A stretch of 64,000 nt of DNA, taken from positions 4,931,897 through 4,995,896 of the forward strand of contig NZ_CP065044.1 in assembly GCF_015689195.1 (NCBI RefSeq), read 5' to 3'. This document shows positions 54,283-64,000 of this stretch, one piece after another. A program made the position numbers and the translations under genes. This stretch comes from Pectobacterium aroidearum (GTDB lineage Bacteria > Pseudomonadota > Gammaproteobacteria > Enterobacterales > Enterobacteriaceae). Positions within the stretch are counted from its first letter, which is position 1. Every line of letters begins with the position of its first letter. The notes below the pieces were generated by a model. The model ran no database searches. It saw nothing but the letters and a program-made list of their open reading frames with translations, and was not told where the DNA came from.

Positions 54283-55607
54283 TAGAGAGAATCTTAGCTT
54301 TCTTAATCTTATGTCTGATGCTCGGCATCCCTTTTGGCGCGATGTTTTCCTTTACGGGGGATGTCGTTCTTAACTTTACCTTTTTCTGGCCTTTATTTAT
54401 GTCGGGGATATGGATAACGGGAGGGCTGTATTTTTGGTTTCACTATGAACGCCATTGGCGCAAGGGAGCAGAGGGGATACCCGATGAACCCGCCGGGCGC
54501 CCGTTAGTTTCGCTCCTGATCCCCTGCTATAACGAAGGGCCTAACGTATGTGAAACGATTGAAGCGGCATTAGCACAGCGTTATACCCATATCGAAGTGA
54601 TCGCGGTGAATGACGGTTCCAATGATGACACGGGCGATGTGCTCGATCGGTTGGCGAACCAATATGACAAACTGCGAGTCATTCATCTGGCGAATAATCA
54701 GGGCAAAGCGGTGGCGCTTCAAACCGCGTGTGCCGCGGCCAAGAGCGATCTGCTGGTGTGTATTGATGGCGATGCGCTTCTCGATCCCGATGCTGTCGCC
54801 TATTTAGTTAACCCGTTGATCAATAATCCGCGGGTCGGCGCAGTAACGGGAAACCCAAGAATAAGAACGCGCTCGACGCTGATTGGGCGTATTCAGGTTG
54901 GTGAATTTTCCTCAATTATTGGGTTGATCAAACGTACACAGCGCGTTTACGGCAAAGTGTTCACCGTTTCTGGCGTTATCTCCGCTTTTCGTCGCAGTGC
55001 GTTAGCTGAAGTTGGCTACTGGAGTACCGATATGATCACGGAAGATATCGATATTAGCTGGAAGCTCCAATTGCGCCATTGGTCGATATTTTTTGAGCCA
55101 AGAGCACTGTGTTGGATTTTGATGCCGGAAAAACTCTCTGGCTTGTGGAAACAGCGGCTACGTTGGGCGCAGGGCGGTGCCGAGGTTTTTTTAAAAAACT
55201 TCCGTCATTTATGGTCATGGCGCTATCGCCGCATGTGGCCGTTATTCCTTGAATACTCGATTTCGATATTATGGGCCTTCACTTATGCCATGAGCGTCTT
55301 GTTGTATTTATTAGGCTTTTTAATACAACTGCCTGAGGGGATTCGGGTAGAAACGCTCTTTCCTCCCGCGTTTACCGGCATGATGATTGGCGTGGTCTGT
55401 TTAATCCAGTTTGCTGTCAGTATGTTGATCGAACGACGCTATGAGAAAGATATTGGCAAATATCTGTTCTGGGTAATCTGGTATCCCATGGTGTATTGGA
55501 CGTTGAGTCTGTGTACCAGCCTGATCAGTTTTCCAAAGGTCATGCTGCGTTCCCGTAAAAAACGAGCGCGTTGGGAAAGCCCAGATCGTGGTATTGAAAG
55601 AGGATAA
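54279..55607 (+). CDS. pgaC: PNAG synthase glycosyltransferase PgaC (HmsR)
   Basis: From ATG 54279 (overlapping the pgaB stop as ATGA) the product has 442 residues (E. coli 441). Family-2 glycosyltransferase motifs are [57 protein letters not shown] and the Q-x-x-RW motif [10 protein letters not shown]. Membrane helices flank the cytoplasmic domain. It polymerises UDP-GlcNAc; in E. coli c-di-GMP binding to PgaC and PgaD activates it. Confidence 0.97.
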   Translation: MIERILAFLILCLMLGIPFGAMFSFTGDVVLNFTFFWPLFMSGIWITGGLYFWFHYERHWRKGAEGIPDEPAGRPLVSLLIPCYNEGPNVCETIEAALAQRYTHIEVIAVNDGSNDDTGDVLDRLANQYDKLRVIHLANNQGKAVALQTACAAAKSDLLVCIDGDALLDPDAVAYLVNPLINNPRVGAVTGNPRIRTRSTLIGRIQVGEFSSIIGLIKRTQRVYGKVFTVSGVISAFRRSALAEVGYWSTDMITEDIDISWKLQLRHWSIFFEPRALCWILMPEKLSGLWKQRLRWAQGGAEVFLKNFRHLWSWRYRRMWPLFLEYSISILWAFTYAMSVLLYLLGFLIQLPEGIRVETLFPPAFTGMMIGVVCLIQFAVSMLIERRYEKDIGKYLFWVIWYPMVYWTLSLCTSLISFPKVMLRSRKKRARWESPDRGIERG

Positions 55608-56033
55608 ATGATGCATTCACCTTTAATCATTTCTGAAAGACGCTGGTTTCCACTCTTTGTTGATTCTTTCCTGACGCTATGTGGATGGGGAATCTTTATT
55701 TGGCTGTTTTCCGAGGTATTTATCGGGACTTTTTTGAATAGTCATATGTCCGAACTGCCTACCTTTACCTCTGATGGTTGGACTATACCGATACATTTAT
55801 GCATATTCCTGGTAAATGCGTCGCTCTTAATTGCCTGGGGGAAACTGGAGCACTATCGCTATCGTTCCAGAAAAGAACAAAGAACGCGTGCTGATGCGCT
55901 AGATGCCGAACACGTTGCCAGAAGTTTTTCTTTACCGGATGGATTTTCTCAGGAATTGAGTCGTAACAAGATTCAGCGTGTTTGGCACAATGAGCACGGC
56001 ATCATTGTTGGTATCGACAATATATCGTCGTGA
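55608..56033 (+). CDS. pgaD: PNAG synthesis auxiliary protein PgaD (HmsS)
   Basis: The product has 141 residues (E. coli 137), with two membrane helices (FLTLCGWGIFIWLFSEVFIG and IPIHLCIFLVNASLLIAWG) and a cytoplasmic tail with YRYRSRKEQR. The gene starts at the base after the pgaC stop. PgaD stabilises PgaC and shares the c-di-GMP site in E. coli. The operon ends here; no strong terminator hairpin with a T tract was seen. Confidence 0.9.
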   Translation: MMHSPLIISERRWFPLFVDSFLTLCGWGIFIWLFSEVFIGTFLNSHMSELPTFTSDGWTIPIHLCIFLVNASLLIAWGKLEHYRYRSRKEQRTRADALDAEHVARSFSLPDGFSQELSRNKIQRVWHNEHGIIVGIDNISS

Positions 56034-56148
56034 CCAACTAAAGATGCATTTTGGTTTATGGCGGTTGATGACGAGAGCAGGAAAGCCATTCTCTCTGATA
56101 TCACCGCCTGTTACTCATACACGCCTCTTACTGCTCAAGGACCGCGCT

Positions 56149-56598
56149 TCAAGAGGCGCGCAGTTTACCTGACGGTTGTTTATCTGACCGCTGTTCACCC
56201 GATGGTTGTTCACTTGATTGCTGCGCCGCCATAATCTCGTCCAGATTCCCTTCTACCCATATCGCCAGCTCTTTTACCCGCACACCAACCTCTTTGCCTA
56301 ATGGGGTGAGGCTATACTCAACATGTGGCGGGACAACCGGATAGGCCGTTCGCAGGACAAAGCCATCACTTTCCAACCATTGTAGAGTCTGCGCCAGCAT
56401 GCGCTCGCTCACGCCGCCAATCCGTCGACGCAGTTGACTAAAACGATGCGTATCATCAAGTAATGCAATCAGAATCAGTACGCCCCAACGGCTGGTAACG
56501 TGGTTAAGTATCTGGCGAGAGGGACATTTTTCAGCGAAGACATCACCAGTTGGCAGAAGGGGCGGCAATAAATCGATAGGCGTTTTAGATTGACTCAC
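56149..56598 (-). CDS. HxlR-family regulator (QorR/YtfH type) with a repeat tail
   Basis: The product has 149 residues; E. coli YtfH has 126. The winged helix is HxlR type: LNHVTSRWGVLILIALLD, RFSQLRRRIGGVSERMLAQTLQWLE and PVVPPHVEYSLTPLGKEV. Cys25 in EKCPSR is the conserved redox-sensing cysteine of QorR/YodB regulators. The extra tail consists of four pentapeptides QQSSE-QPSGE-QRSDK-QPSGK. It is divergent from qorB, as ytfH is in E. coli, so it likely represses qorB until quinones or electrophiles oxidise it. Confidence 0.9.
   Translation of the reverse strand: MSQSKTPIDLLPPLLPTGDVFAEKCPSRQILNHVTSRWGVLILIALLDDTHRFSQLRRRIGGVSERMLAQTLQWLESDGFVLRTAYPVVPPHVEYSLTPLGKEVGVRVKELAIWVEGNLDEIMAAQQSSEQPSGEQRSDKQPSGKLRAS
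56164..56223 (-). repeat. 15-bp tandem repeats in the regulator tail
   Basis: Four in-frame, imperfect 15-bp units encode the pentapeptides of pattern Q-x-S-x-(E/K) at the end of the HxlR-family protein. Such in-frame repeats can change copy number without a frameshift. Confidence 0.7.
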
Positions 56599-56600
56599 TA

Positions 56601-56625
56601 TACTTACCTTTATGTATGTACTTAC
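56601..56625. promoter_or_regulatory. Direct repeat TACTTAC, candidate QorR-type operator
   Basis: TACTTAC occurs at 56601-56607 and 56619-56625, 18 bp apart, just upstream of the HxlR-family gene and within the shared divergent spacer. HxlR dimers often bind similar tandem or inverted sites. Assignment is by position only. Confidence 0.5.
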
Positions 56626-56664
56626 TTAAAGTTAGCTTTGCCGATATTATGCCATCCAGTTGTT

Positions 56665-56720
56665 GTTAACAAAAGACGGTTAACAAAAGATGGTTAATGA
56701 AAGACAGTCAATAAAAGGAG
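56665..56720 (+). repeat. Four 14-bp tandem repeats in the qorB leader
   Basis: The units are GTTAACAAAAGACG, GTTAACAAAAGATG, GTTAATGAAAGACA and GTCAATAAAAGGAG, head to tail. The last unit contains the AGGAG ribosome-binding site of qorB. Units diverge progressively toward the gene. Confidence 0.85.
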
Positions 56721-56726
56721 CTTGAG

Positions 56727-57578
56727 ATGATTGCTATTACTGGTGCATCTGGCCAACTGGGCCGTTTAGTCATTGCACAACTGTTAGAGAAGGTTCCGGC
56801 GGGCGACATCGTGGCGCTGGTGCGTGATGTCAATAAAGTTGCCGATCTGTCTGCAAAAGGCGTGCAGGTGAAAGCGGCGGATTATAATCAACCTGAAGCG
56901 CTGGCGTCCGCCTTGCAAGGTGTGGATAAAGTGCTGCTGATCTCTTCAAGTGAGGTTGGCCAGCGTGCGGCGCAACACCGCAACGTCATTGAAGCCGCGG
57001 TGAAAGCCGGCGTGAAACTGGTTGCGTACACTAGCCTGCTGCACGCGGATAAGTCCCCTCTGGCGCTGGCGGAAGAACACCGTCAAACGGAGGCCTTGCT
57101 GAAGGACTCTGGTTTACCGCATGTCCTGCTGCGCAACGGCTGGTATACCGAAAACTATGCGGCCAGCATCCCTGCGGCGCTGGAACACGGTGTGTTTATC
57201 GGTAGCGCGGGCGAAGGCAAAATTACGTCTGCAACCCGTGAAGACTTCGCCGCCGCTGCGGTCGCGGTGCTGACGCAGGAAGGGCAGGCTGGCAAGGTTT
57301 ACGAACTGGCTGGTGATGAACCTTATACGCTGGCGGAACTGGCTGCTGAAATTAGCAAACAGTCGGGTAAATCTATCGGTTATCAAAACCTGTCTGAAGC
57401 GGAGTTCACCGCTGCACTGGTTTCCGCTGGGCTTCCCGATGTTTTCGCGCAGATTATTGCGGATTCCGACGTCGGTGCATCCAAAGGCGGGCTGTTCGAT
57501 GGCGGTAAGCAACTGAGCCGTCTGATTGGTCGCCCAACGACGCCGCTGTCAGCCGTAGTGAAAGCAACGCTGAAGTAA
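56727..57578 (+). CDS. qorB: NAD(P)H:quinone oxidoreductase QorB (YtfG)
   Basis: The product has 283 residues (E. coli 286), an atypical short-chain reductase of the NmrA type. The Rossmann motif is ITGASGQLGRLV at the N-terminus, followed by KVLLISSSEVGQRAAQH, YTSLLHADKSPL, LLRNGWYTENY and DSDVGASKGGLFDGGK. It reduces quinones with NADPH. It is divergent from its presumed redox-sensing regulator. Confidence 0.95.
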   Translation: MIAITGASGQLGRLVIAQLLEKVPAGDIVALVRDVNKVADLSAKGVQVKAADYNQPEALASALQGVDKVLLISSSEVGQRAAQHRNVIEAAVKAGVKLVAYTSLLHADKSPLALAEEHRQTEALLKDSGLPHVLLRNGWYTENYAASIPAALEHGVFIGSAGEGKITSATREDFAAAAVAVLTQEGQAGKVYELAGDEPYTLAELAAEISKQSGKSIGYQNLSEAEFTAALVSAGLPDVFAQIIADSDVGASKGGLFDGGKQLSRLIGRPTTPLSAVVKATLK

Positions 57579-57586
57579 GTGTCACG

Positions 57587-57614
57587 ATAGGCTCAGCATT
57601 CATGCTGAGCCTAT
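57587..57614. terminator. Hairpin after qorB
   Basis: ATAGGCTCAGCAT pairs perfectly over 13 bp with ATGCTGAGCCTAT across a two-base loop. A T tract is lacking on either side. It lies between the convergent qorB and acyltransferase genes and probably stops transcription in both directions. Confidence 0.7.
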
Positions 57615-57663
57615 TGCATTGCCTTGTCAGAACAGACCTATCCTTAGTCACATCTTTTATTTA

Positions 57664-58875
57664 TCAAGATGTTGGGGTGCTTTCTTGCACTTGATTACTC
57701 ACACTTTGTTTCTTTTTGGCCGTCAGTAAATTGCCTACAGGCTGCTCGATGAATTGATAAAGCAACCAGCCGGCGATAAGACTAACCGCTCCAGCGGCAA
57801 TGATCAGCAGCGCGGCGTCTGCCACACCGTATTGATTGCCATCAGTCCATTCATTCAGCAAGCGAAGCACTAAGAAATGGATCAGATAAAAGCAGAAAGA
57901 AATGCTTCCTAACCATTGCATTGGTTTCGCATGTAAAAATGAACGTTTCCCTTGTAGATCGCTCGCCGCGAGTGAGCCTATCAGTAATACCAGCGGAATA
58001 AGAGTCACCAAATTGAAACTCAGCAGGAAAGGCATAAAAAGATCAATGCAATAGGTCAGCGCAGTTAATATTACGCTTGTCGTTACTGAAACGGAGATCC
58101 ATTTTCCTTCCTGAATAATACGTGACAGTAACATACCAATAGTGAATTCAAAAACGCGTGTTGGTGGAAAAGTATAGGCAAACCACCATTGAATTTCACC
58201 CACTTCAAAAGGCCAACCTTCGATCAGTGGAACGGTGGGTAATAACGTATAAATTGCGCCATAAACGCCAATTAAGGCGGCGTAGCATAATAATACGGAC
58301 ACCCATAAAGACTCCGTCGGTATTTTTTTGACGACCTTGAGCAGGAAAGGGTAAACAATATAAAGGAAAACAATCACGGAGAGAAACCAACTGGGGACGT
58401 TGCCACCAATATAGATATCGCCCTGTGGTATCCATGTCTGTATCAATAATAAATTGGGTAACCAGACATCAACGCGTCCAACACTTATTATTCCAGTAAA
58501 AACAAGTAGGATGATAATTAACATGCTTACAGGGTATATCTTTGCGAATCGTTTCTTATAAAATTGAAGCGGGCTGCGAACGGATGGCGATGACCAATTC
58601 ATGACAAAGCCGCTCAGAATAAAGAAAAACGATACGCTTACCCATCCCGCCTTACTCAAGACAAAAGAGTAGGCTTCACCGATAGATTCATCCGAGAACA
58701 GGTTTAACATATTCCCGATCGATGTGTGAAAGAGATACACAAGAAGGGCTGCAATAATACGAGTACCATTCAGAGACGGTAGGTTAGGGAGATAACCTTT
58801 TTCCGTTCTCTTTATTACAAGATTACTTTGATAATAATTTGAACTATCATCTTTTACAATGAGGTTATTGTTCAT
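57664..58875 (-). CDS. Membrane acyltransferase of family 3 (OafA/YrhL type)
   Basis: From ATG 58875 the product has 403 residues (GTG 58887 would add four) with about ten membrane helices. Acyltransferase-3 landmarks are LNGTRIIAALLVYLFHTSIGN near residue 35, with the catalytic-type histidine in LFHT, FFFILSGFVMNWS near 85, RFAKIYPVSMLI and SFCFYLIHFLVLRL near 340. Such proteins O-acetylate or acylate cell-surface polysaccharides. The gene stands alone and is AT-richer than its neighbours, with no polysaccharide genes except the pga operon 2 kb away. The substrate is unknown. Confidence 0.85.
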   Translation of the reverse strand: MNNNLIVKDDSSNYYQSNLVIKRTEKGYLPNLPSLNGTRIIAALLVYLFHTSIGNMLNLFSDESIGEAYSFVLSKAGWVSVSFFFILSGFVMNWSSPSVRSPLQFYKKRFAKIYPVSMLIIILLVFTGIISVGRVDVWLPNLLLIQTWIPQGDIYIGGNVPSWFLSVIVFLYIVYPFLLKVVKKIPTESLWVSVLLCYAALIGVYGAIYTLLPTVPLIEGWPFEVGEIQWWFAYTFPPTRVFEFTIGMLLSRIIQEGKWISVSVTTSVILTALTYCIDLFMPFLLSFNLVTLIPLVLLIGSLAASDLQGKRSFLHAKPMQWLGSISFCFYLIHFLVLRLLNEWTDGNQYGVADAALLIIAAGAVSLIAGWLLYQFIEQPVGNLLTAKKKQSVSNQVQESTPTS

Positions 58876-59456
58876 TTCTCTTATCACCTATTTAAGCGTT
58901 ATGCGAAAAATAAGACAAGATGCCTATCATTAAAAAATGCATAAATAGCACTCTATATAATAAAATCGTGTTTCTTTATAAGAAAAATAAATGGCAGGGA
59001 TAAATAATTATCCTGCAAGGTAAAATTGGATTTCAATTTATTAATACCACAATAACTTTTGGTTCACAAAATAGTTTTTTAATTTTTCATTTTATTATCT
59101 TTTATCTATTCGTTTTATAATGAATTTTATTCATCTCTAACGGATTATATCTGTGAATAATTGGTGAAAGGAAAATAGTGGCGGGGACGATTAATTTGAA
59201 TAGAAATTGGTTTGCTGGTGAGGGAATTATGCAAGAATTATCAGAGAGTTCTGCCATATTTGAATGTCATCAACCTGATAAGAAAAGTGGGGTCTGTTGA
59301 GATGTGTCCTGCTTATTCCTTTTTCTGTCCACTGAACCGCAAAAATGGTGCCGCCCTACACTGGCTATTTGCCTGCTCCTTTCCATGATGTGACTCCGGG
59401 TGGACGGCAGGCGAAAGCTGGGCGGCTAATTTCTGGGCTGAATTCCGTTTACTATC
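58876..59456. other. AT-rich intergenic region before mnmE
   Basis: These 581 bases are very AT-rich from 58900 to 59160. They contain the acyltransferase promoter and one small frame with a plausible ribosome-binding site (next entry). The rest, 59300-59456, is of normal composition, and I see nothing in it. Confidence 0.55.
59229..59300 (+). CDS. Possible 23-residue small ORF
   Basis: ATG 59229, preceded by GAGGG, opens a frame ending at TGA 59300. The peptide starts MQELSESSAIFECHQPD and ends SGVC. It has no known family, and no co-oriented gene follows, so it is not a leader. It could be chance. Confidence 0.22.
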   Translation: MQELSESSAIFECHQPDKKSGVC

Positions 59457-60821
59457 TTATTTCCCGATACAGAAGCTCGAAAAGATACGGCCTAACAGAT
59501 CGTCAGAGGTGAATTCGCCGGTGATTTCACTCAGGGACTGCTGTGCCAGCCGTAGTTCTTCTGCCAGCAGTTCGCCCGCGTAGGCGCTCACCAGCTGTTC
59601 TTTCCCCTGAATCAGATGCTGGGCTGCCAGTTCCAGTGCTTGCAGATGGCGGCGTCGTGCCAGAAAACCGCCTTCGGTGTTGCTGGTGAATCCCATACTT
59701 TGCTTGAGATGATCGCGTAGCGTATCCACACCGTCACCCGTACGGGCGGAAAGACGGATAAGTGAGTGAGTGTTCACATCCTCGATACCAAGCGTTTCAC
59801 CAGTAACGTCAGCCTTATTGCGCACTACGGTAATCGGCAACGTTTTTGGCAGGCGAGCCATAAATTCCGGCCAGATCTGCTCAGGTTCAGTTGCCTGCGT
59901 GGTGGTGCCATCGACCATGAATAGCACGCGATCGGCCTGTTCGATTTCCTGCCAGGCACGCTCAATACCAATGCGTTCCACTTCGTCGCTGGCATCGCGT
60001 AGCCCGGCGGTGTCGATGATATGCAGCGGCATGCCGTCGATGTGGATATGTTCACGTAATACGTCGCGCGTGGTTCCTGCGATATCCGTCACAATCGCGG
60101 CTTCACGACCTGCTAATGCATTGAGTAGGCTAGATTTACCCGCATTAGGACGACCTGCGATCACGACCTTCATTCCTTCACGCAGCAGGCTACCCTGATG
60201 CGCTTCGGCTCGGACGGCATCCAGATCGGCCATCACGCCATTGAGCTGTGACTCAATTTTGCCATCGGAGAGAAAGTCGATCTCCTCATCTGGGAAGTCG
60301 ATGGCAGCCTCGACGTAGATTCGCAGGTGAGTAAGTGCTTCCACCAACTGATTTATGCGGGTGGAAAATACACCTTGCAGAGAGTTCAGCGCTGATCGAG
60401 CGGCTTGTTCCGAACTGGCGTCAATCAGGTCGGCAATAGCTTCTGCCTGCGCAAGATCGAGTTTGTCGTTCAGGAAGGCGCGTTCAGAGAATTCACCGGG
60501 GCGTGCAATGCGCACGTTGGGCAGTGTCAGAATACGTTTCAGGAGCAAATCAAGAATGACCGGACCACCATGTCCTTGAAGCTCCAACACGTCTTCACCG
60601 GTAAAGGAGTTTGGGCCGGGAAACCAGAGGGCGATACCCTGATCGAGCGTGGTGCCGTTGGCATCGCGGAACGGCAGATAATCGGCGTGACGCGGTTTAG
60701 GGAGCTTACCCAGAACGGCCTGTGCCACCTCGGCGGCGGCCCGTCCTGACACGCGTAAAATACCCACGCCTCCGCGTCCCGGTGGCGTGGCTTGGGCGAC
60801 GATGGTGTCGGTATTGCTCAT
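59457..60821 (-). CDS. mnmE: tRNA modification GTPase MnmE (TrmE)
   Basis: The product has 454 residues, as in E. coli. The N-terminal THF-binding domain includes [12 protein letters not shown]; the G domain has G1 [10 protein letters not shown]2 GTTRDV, G3 DTAGL and G4 NKAD; the C-terminus FCIGK carries the functional cysteine. With MnmG it modifies wobble uridines. It follows yidC in the same direction. Confidence 0.98.
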   Translation of the reverse strand: MSNTDTIVAQATPPGRGGVGILRVSGRAAAEVAQAVLGKLPKPRHADYLPFRDANGTTLDQGIALWFPGPNSFTGEDVLELQGHGGPVILDLLLKRILTLPNVRIARPGEFSERAFLNDKLDLAQAEAIADLIDASSEQAARSALNSLQGVFSTRINQLVEALTHLRIYVEAAIDFPDEEIDFLSDGKIESQLNGVMADLDAVRAEAHQGSLLREGMKVVIAGRPNAGKSSLLNALAGREAAIVTDIAGTTRDVLREHIHIDGMPLHIIDTAGLRDASDEVERIGIERAWQEIEQADRVLFMVDGTTTQATEPEQIWPEFMARLPKTLPITVVRNKADVTGETLGIEDVNTHSLIRLSARTGDGVDTLRDHLKQSMGFTSNTEGGFLARRRHLQALELAAQHLIQGKEQLVSAYAGELLAEELRLAQQSLSEITGEFTSDDLLGRIFSSFCIGK

Positions 60822-60889
60822 GATATTCTCTCTGCGTTGATGCCTGTCTGTCAGGCTATTTTACGTATCGTTAGGTGATAAAACAGCTT

Positions 60890-60921
60890 ATAAAAAAATA
60901 AGGCGGTCAATGACCGCCTTA
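60890..60921 (-). terminator. Terminator between yidC and mnmE
   Basis: On the minus strand AAGGCGG-TCATTGA-CCGCCTT forms a stable stem followed by ATTTTTTTA. It lies 30 bases after the yidC stop, so mnmE probably has some transcription of its own. Confidence 0.85.
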
Positions 60922-60950
60922 CGCTTTCTATCGGTTAGCCATCAACCGGA

Positions 60951-62585
60951 TTACTTTTTCTCGCGGCTATGCAAACCACGTTTTTCCAGACCGCGGTAGA
61001 TCAGCTGCTGCTGGAGAATGGTAACCAGGTTGCTGACGATGTAGTACATAACCAGACCTGACGGGAACCACAGGAAGAAGACCGTAAAGATGACCGGCAT
61101 GTAGGTCATGATCTTCTGCTGCATTGGGTCGGTCACGGTGGTTGGTGACATCTTCTGAATGAAGAACATCGTCACGCCCATCAGGATCGGCAGAATGTAG
61201 TACGGGTCTTGTGCAGACAGGTCATGAATCCACAGCGCGAATGGTGCGTGGCGCAGTTCAACGGAGCCCATCAGCATGTAATACAGCGCCAGGAAGATTG
61301 GCATCTGAATCAGCAGCGGGAAGCAACCGCCCAGCGGGTTCACTTTCTCTGACTTGTACAGCGCCATCATTTCCTGACTCATGCGCTGTTTGTCATCACC
61401 AATACGTTCACGCATTGCCTGCAATTTAGGTTGCAGCAAGCGCATTTTCGCCATTGAGGTGTATTGCGCTTTCGTCAGCGGATACATCACGCCACGTACG
61501 ATAAAGGTAATGGCAATGATGGAGAAGCCCCAGTTGCCGATAAAGCCGTGCAGGAATTTCAGCAGCTTAAACAACGGCTGAGAAATAAACCACAGCCAGC
61601 CGTAATCTACAGTCAGGTCTAGGTGCGGCGCGACAGCAGCCATCTTGTCCTGAATTTCCGGGCCGACCCACAGGGTGGCGTTCAGATTCTGTTGACTGCC
61701 CGCGGCAACCACAACTGGCGCAGCCTTGAAGCCAATTGCAGCCTGACCGTTGCCCAGCTTATTGGTATAGAACGTATTCGCGCCTGCCGTCGTCGGAATC
61801 CACGCGGTTGCGAAGTACTGTTGCAGCATCGCCACCCAACCACTGTTGGTTGTGATGTTCAGGTTTTCGTCCATGTCGCTGAAGCTGTACTTTTTGTACT
61901 TGTCTTCGCTGGAAGAAAACGCCGCGCCACGGTAGGTGTGCAGTGCAAAGTTGCTGCTGCCGGTGTCACGGTGCTTAGGCAAGTCGATAGACTGTTTTAA
62001 CTGACCGAACAGCGTAAGTTCCAGAGGTTGAGCACTGGTGTTGTTGACGCTGTAGTCAACGTTCAGTGCATAGTCGCCACGTTTCAGAACAAACGTTTTG
62101 GTATAGGTTACGCCGTCCGCAGCGGTGTACGTCATCGGAATGCGCAGTTCGTTCTGGCCATCTGCCAGCTCGAAGCTATCTTGTGTGGTGGTAAACAGCG
62201 GACGCGGGCCGTTAGCCGGGTTGTCCGGGCCGTTTTTGCCGGTCAAACCGCTCTGAGCCTGATAGACAAACTCTGATGTGGTTTCCAGCAGATGGAAAGG
62301 TTTGTCTGAACCCAATGTATCCGGGTAAGCCAGCAGGTGCGCTTGCTCGACGTCGCCGCCACGCGTGTTGATGGTCAGCGACAGCACGTCGGTTTTCACC
62401 GTGATCAGTTTGCCTTGACCGCTAGCCGGTACGCCCTGGTTGGTAGCATCACCGGTCACTGCGTTCGTCGCCTGCTGTATGGCCTGCGTGGTTGCTGGCG
62501 GATTTTTATCCGTTTCCCAAGCCTGCCAAAGCATAAAGGTTACGAATAGCAGAGCGATGAGAAGAAGATTGCGTTGCGAATCCAT
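60951..62585 (-). CDS. yidC: Membrane protein insertase YidC
   Basis: The product has 544 residues (E. coli 548). One N-terminal membrane helix ([18 protein letters not shown]), a large periplasmic beta-sandwich, then the conserved five-helix core with [48 protein letters not shown] and [21 protein letters not shown]. It inserts membrane proteins, including ATP synthase subunit c encoded in this window. Confidence 0.98.
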   Translation of the reverse strand: MDSQRNLLLIALLFVTFMLWQAWETDKNPPATTQAIQQATNAVTGDATNQGVPASGQGKLITVKTDVLSLTINTRGGDVEQAHLLAYPDTLGSDKPFHLLETTSEFVYQAQSGLTGKNGPDNPANGPRPLFTTTQDSFELADGQNELRIPMTYTAADGVTYTKTFVLKRGDYALNVDYSVNNTSAQPLELTLFGQLKQSIDLPKHRDTGSSNFALHTYRGAAFSSSEDKYKKYSFSDMDENLNITTNSGWVAMLQQYFATAWIPTTAGANTFYTNKLGNGQAAIGFKAAPVVVAAGSQQNLNATLWVGPEIQDKMAAVAPHLDLTVDYGWLWFISQPLFKLLKFLHGFIGNWGFSIIAITFIVRGVMYPLTKAQYTSMAKMRLLQPKLQAMRERIGDDKQRMSQEMMALYKSEKVNPLGGCFPLLIQMPIFLALYYMLMGSVELRHAPFALWIHDLSAQDPYYILPILMGVTMFFIQKMSPTTVTDPMQQKIMTYMPVIFTVFFLWFPSGLVMYYIVSNLVTILQQQLIYRGLEKRGLHSREKK

Positions 62586-62587
62586 CG

Positions 62588-62845
62588 TTAATGTTCTCTG
62601 TTATTGTCGGTTTTTGGCGGTACGGGATCATCACCACCAGGGTTCAAAGGATGGCATTTTAATACGCGTTTAAGCGTCAACCAACAGCCTTTTATCATGC
62701 CGAACCTGCGTATTGCTTCAATCCCGTATTGCGAGCACGTTGGCCGGAACCGGCAATGTGGTCCGAGTAACGGGCTGATAACGAGTTGATAACCACGTAT
62801 CAACCCGATCAGGAGTCGGGAGCCAAACGACGATGCCGACGCCAT
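62588..62845 (-). CDS. yidD: Membrane-protein insertion efficiency factor YidD
   Basis: The product has 85 residues, as in E. coli. The family core is [35 protein letters not shown] and [17 protein letters not shown], with three conserved cysteines. It overlaps rnpA by 37 bases and stops two bases before yidC, so the three are translated as a cluster. Confidence 0.97.
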   Translation of the reverse strand: MASASSFGSRLLIGLIRGYQLVISPLLGPHCRFRPTCSQYGIEAIRRFGMIKGCWLTLKRVLKCHPLNPGGDDPVPPKTDNNREH

Positions 62846-63168
62846 AGTTTTTCCAATGCTTCCGTCAGGGTGCGGTTATCCAGCTCAGATACCCCTTTTT
62901 TCACGAGCACGACAAAATCCATTGCAGGCAATGAATGTTGATGCAGGCGAAAGCTTTCGCGCGTCAGGCGTTTAATCCGATTGCGTTCATGAGCACGTTT
63001 TACATGCTTTTTGGCGACGGTAAGACCGATGCGGGGATGCCCCAGCGAGTTCAGGCGGCCGAGAATGGTGATTTGCGGCGTGCCAGCCCGTTGCGGTTGC
63101 TGGAAGACGAAAGTGAAATGACTGGGAGTTAACAAACGTAACTCCCTGGGAAATGCGAGCTTAACCAC
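62809..63168 (-). CDS. rnpA: Protein component of ribonuclease P
   Basis: The product has 119 residues, as in E. coli, beginning [20 protein letters not shown]. The RNA-binding signature is [16 protein letters not shown]. It forms RNase P with the M1 RNA and matures tRNA 5' ends. It is 18 bases downstream of rpmH, as in nearly all bacteria. Confidence 0.98.
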   Translation of the reverse strand: MVKLAFPRELRLLTPSHFTFVFQQPQRAGTPQITILGRLNSLGHPRIGLTVAKKHVKRAHERNRIKRLTRESFRLHQHSLPAMDFVVLVKKGVSELDNRTLTEALEKLWRRHRRLAPDS

Positions 63169-63186
63169 TCGGTGGGTTAGCTTTTA

Positions 63187-64000
<814 letters not shown>

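Overview
This window is a chromosomal segment of a soft-rot member of the Enterobacterales, most likely Pectobacterium or a close relative. Three observations point there. The gene order is the enterobacterial replication-origin neighbourhood (ravA-viaA, asnA/asnC, mioC-oriC-mnmG-rsmG, atpIBEFHAGDC, glmUS, pstSCAB-phoU ... mnmE-yidC-yidD-rnpA-rpmH-dnaA). Protein lengths match E. coli almost residue for residue. A periplasmic family-9 exopolygalacturonate lyase (PelX type), preceded by a near-consensus KdgR operator, sits between atpC and glmU. Species is not resolved by reading alone.

Layout. 1-7.9 kb: the 3' part of qseC, kup, ravA-viaA, and asnA/asnC. 7.9-11.4 kb: mioC, the oriC replication origin (R1-R4 DnaA boxes, three AT-rich 13-mers, dense GATC), mnmG and rsmG. 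11.4-19.0 kb: a long leader with a promoter and a CRP-like palindrome, then the complete nine-gene ATP synthase operon closed by a terminator. 19.1-25.1 kb: pelX on the minus strand, then glmU-glmS for UDP-GlcNAc synthesis. 25.2-31.6 kb: a DUF4026/DUF2314 gene of unknown role and the PhoB-controlled pstSCAB-phoU operon.

31.6-40.5 kb is a mosaic: an XRE-cupin regulator divergent from a BenE-type transporter with two perfect shared palindromes, a DUF535 (VirK/YbjX) protein, a polar amino-acid ABC importer lacking an ATPase gene, and yieH, adeP and yieE. 40.7-59.4 kb is accessory: a four-cluster ferredoxin plus an AegA-like oxidoreductase, an operon of three outer-membrane lipoproteins (CsgG-like, DUF4810, DUF799), an SmvA-like drug exporter, a membrane diguanylate cyclase, an orphan WYL regulator resembling BrxR/CapW, the poly-N-acetylglucosamine operon pgaABCD, an HxlR regulator/qorB pair, and an AT-rich acyltransferase segment. 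59.4-64.0 kb returns to the core with mnmE, yidC, yidD, rnpA, rpmH and the dnaA regulatory region. The window ends on what looks like the dnaA ribosome-binding site.

How parts work together: glmUS makes the UDP-GlcNAc that PgaC polymerises; the neighbouring diguanylate cyclase could supply the c-di-GMP that activates PgaCD in relatives; PstSCAB-PhoU imports phosphate and signals to PhoBR.

The most notable unexplained structure is a family of four dispersed, same-strand intergenic repeats of about 70-105 bp (near 991, 33450, 37213 and 38056). Their nested hairpins keep pairing through compensatory base changes although the sequence differs. The lipoprotein trio, the orphan BrxR/CapW-like regulator beside pgaABCD, and a 22-codon ORF translationally coupled to pgaA are the next best leads. 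No tRNA, rRNA, CRISPR array, insertion sequence or prophage was recognised.
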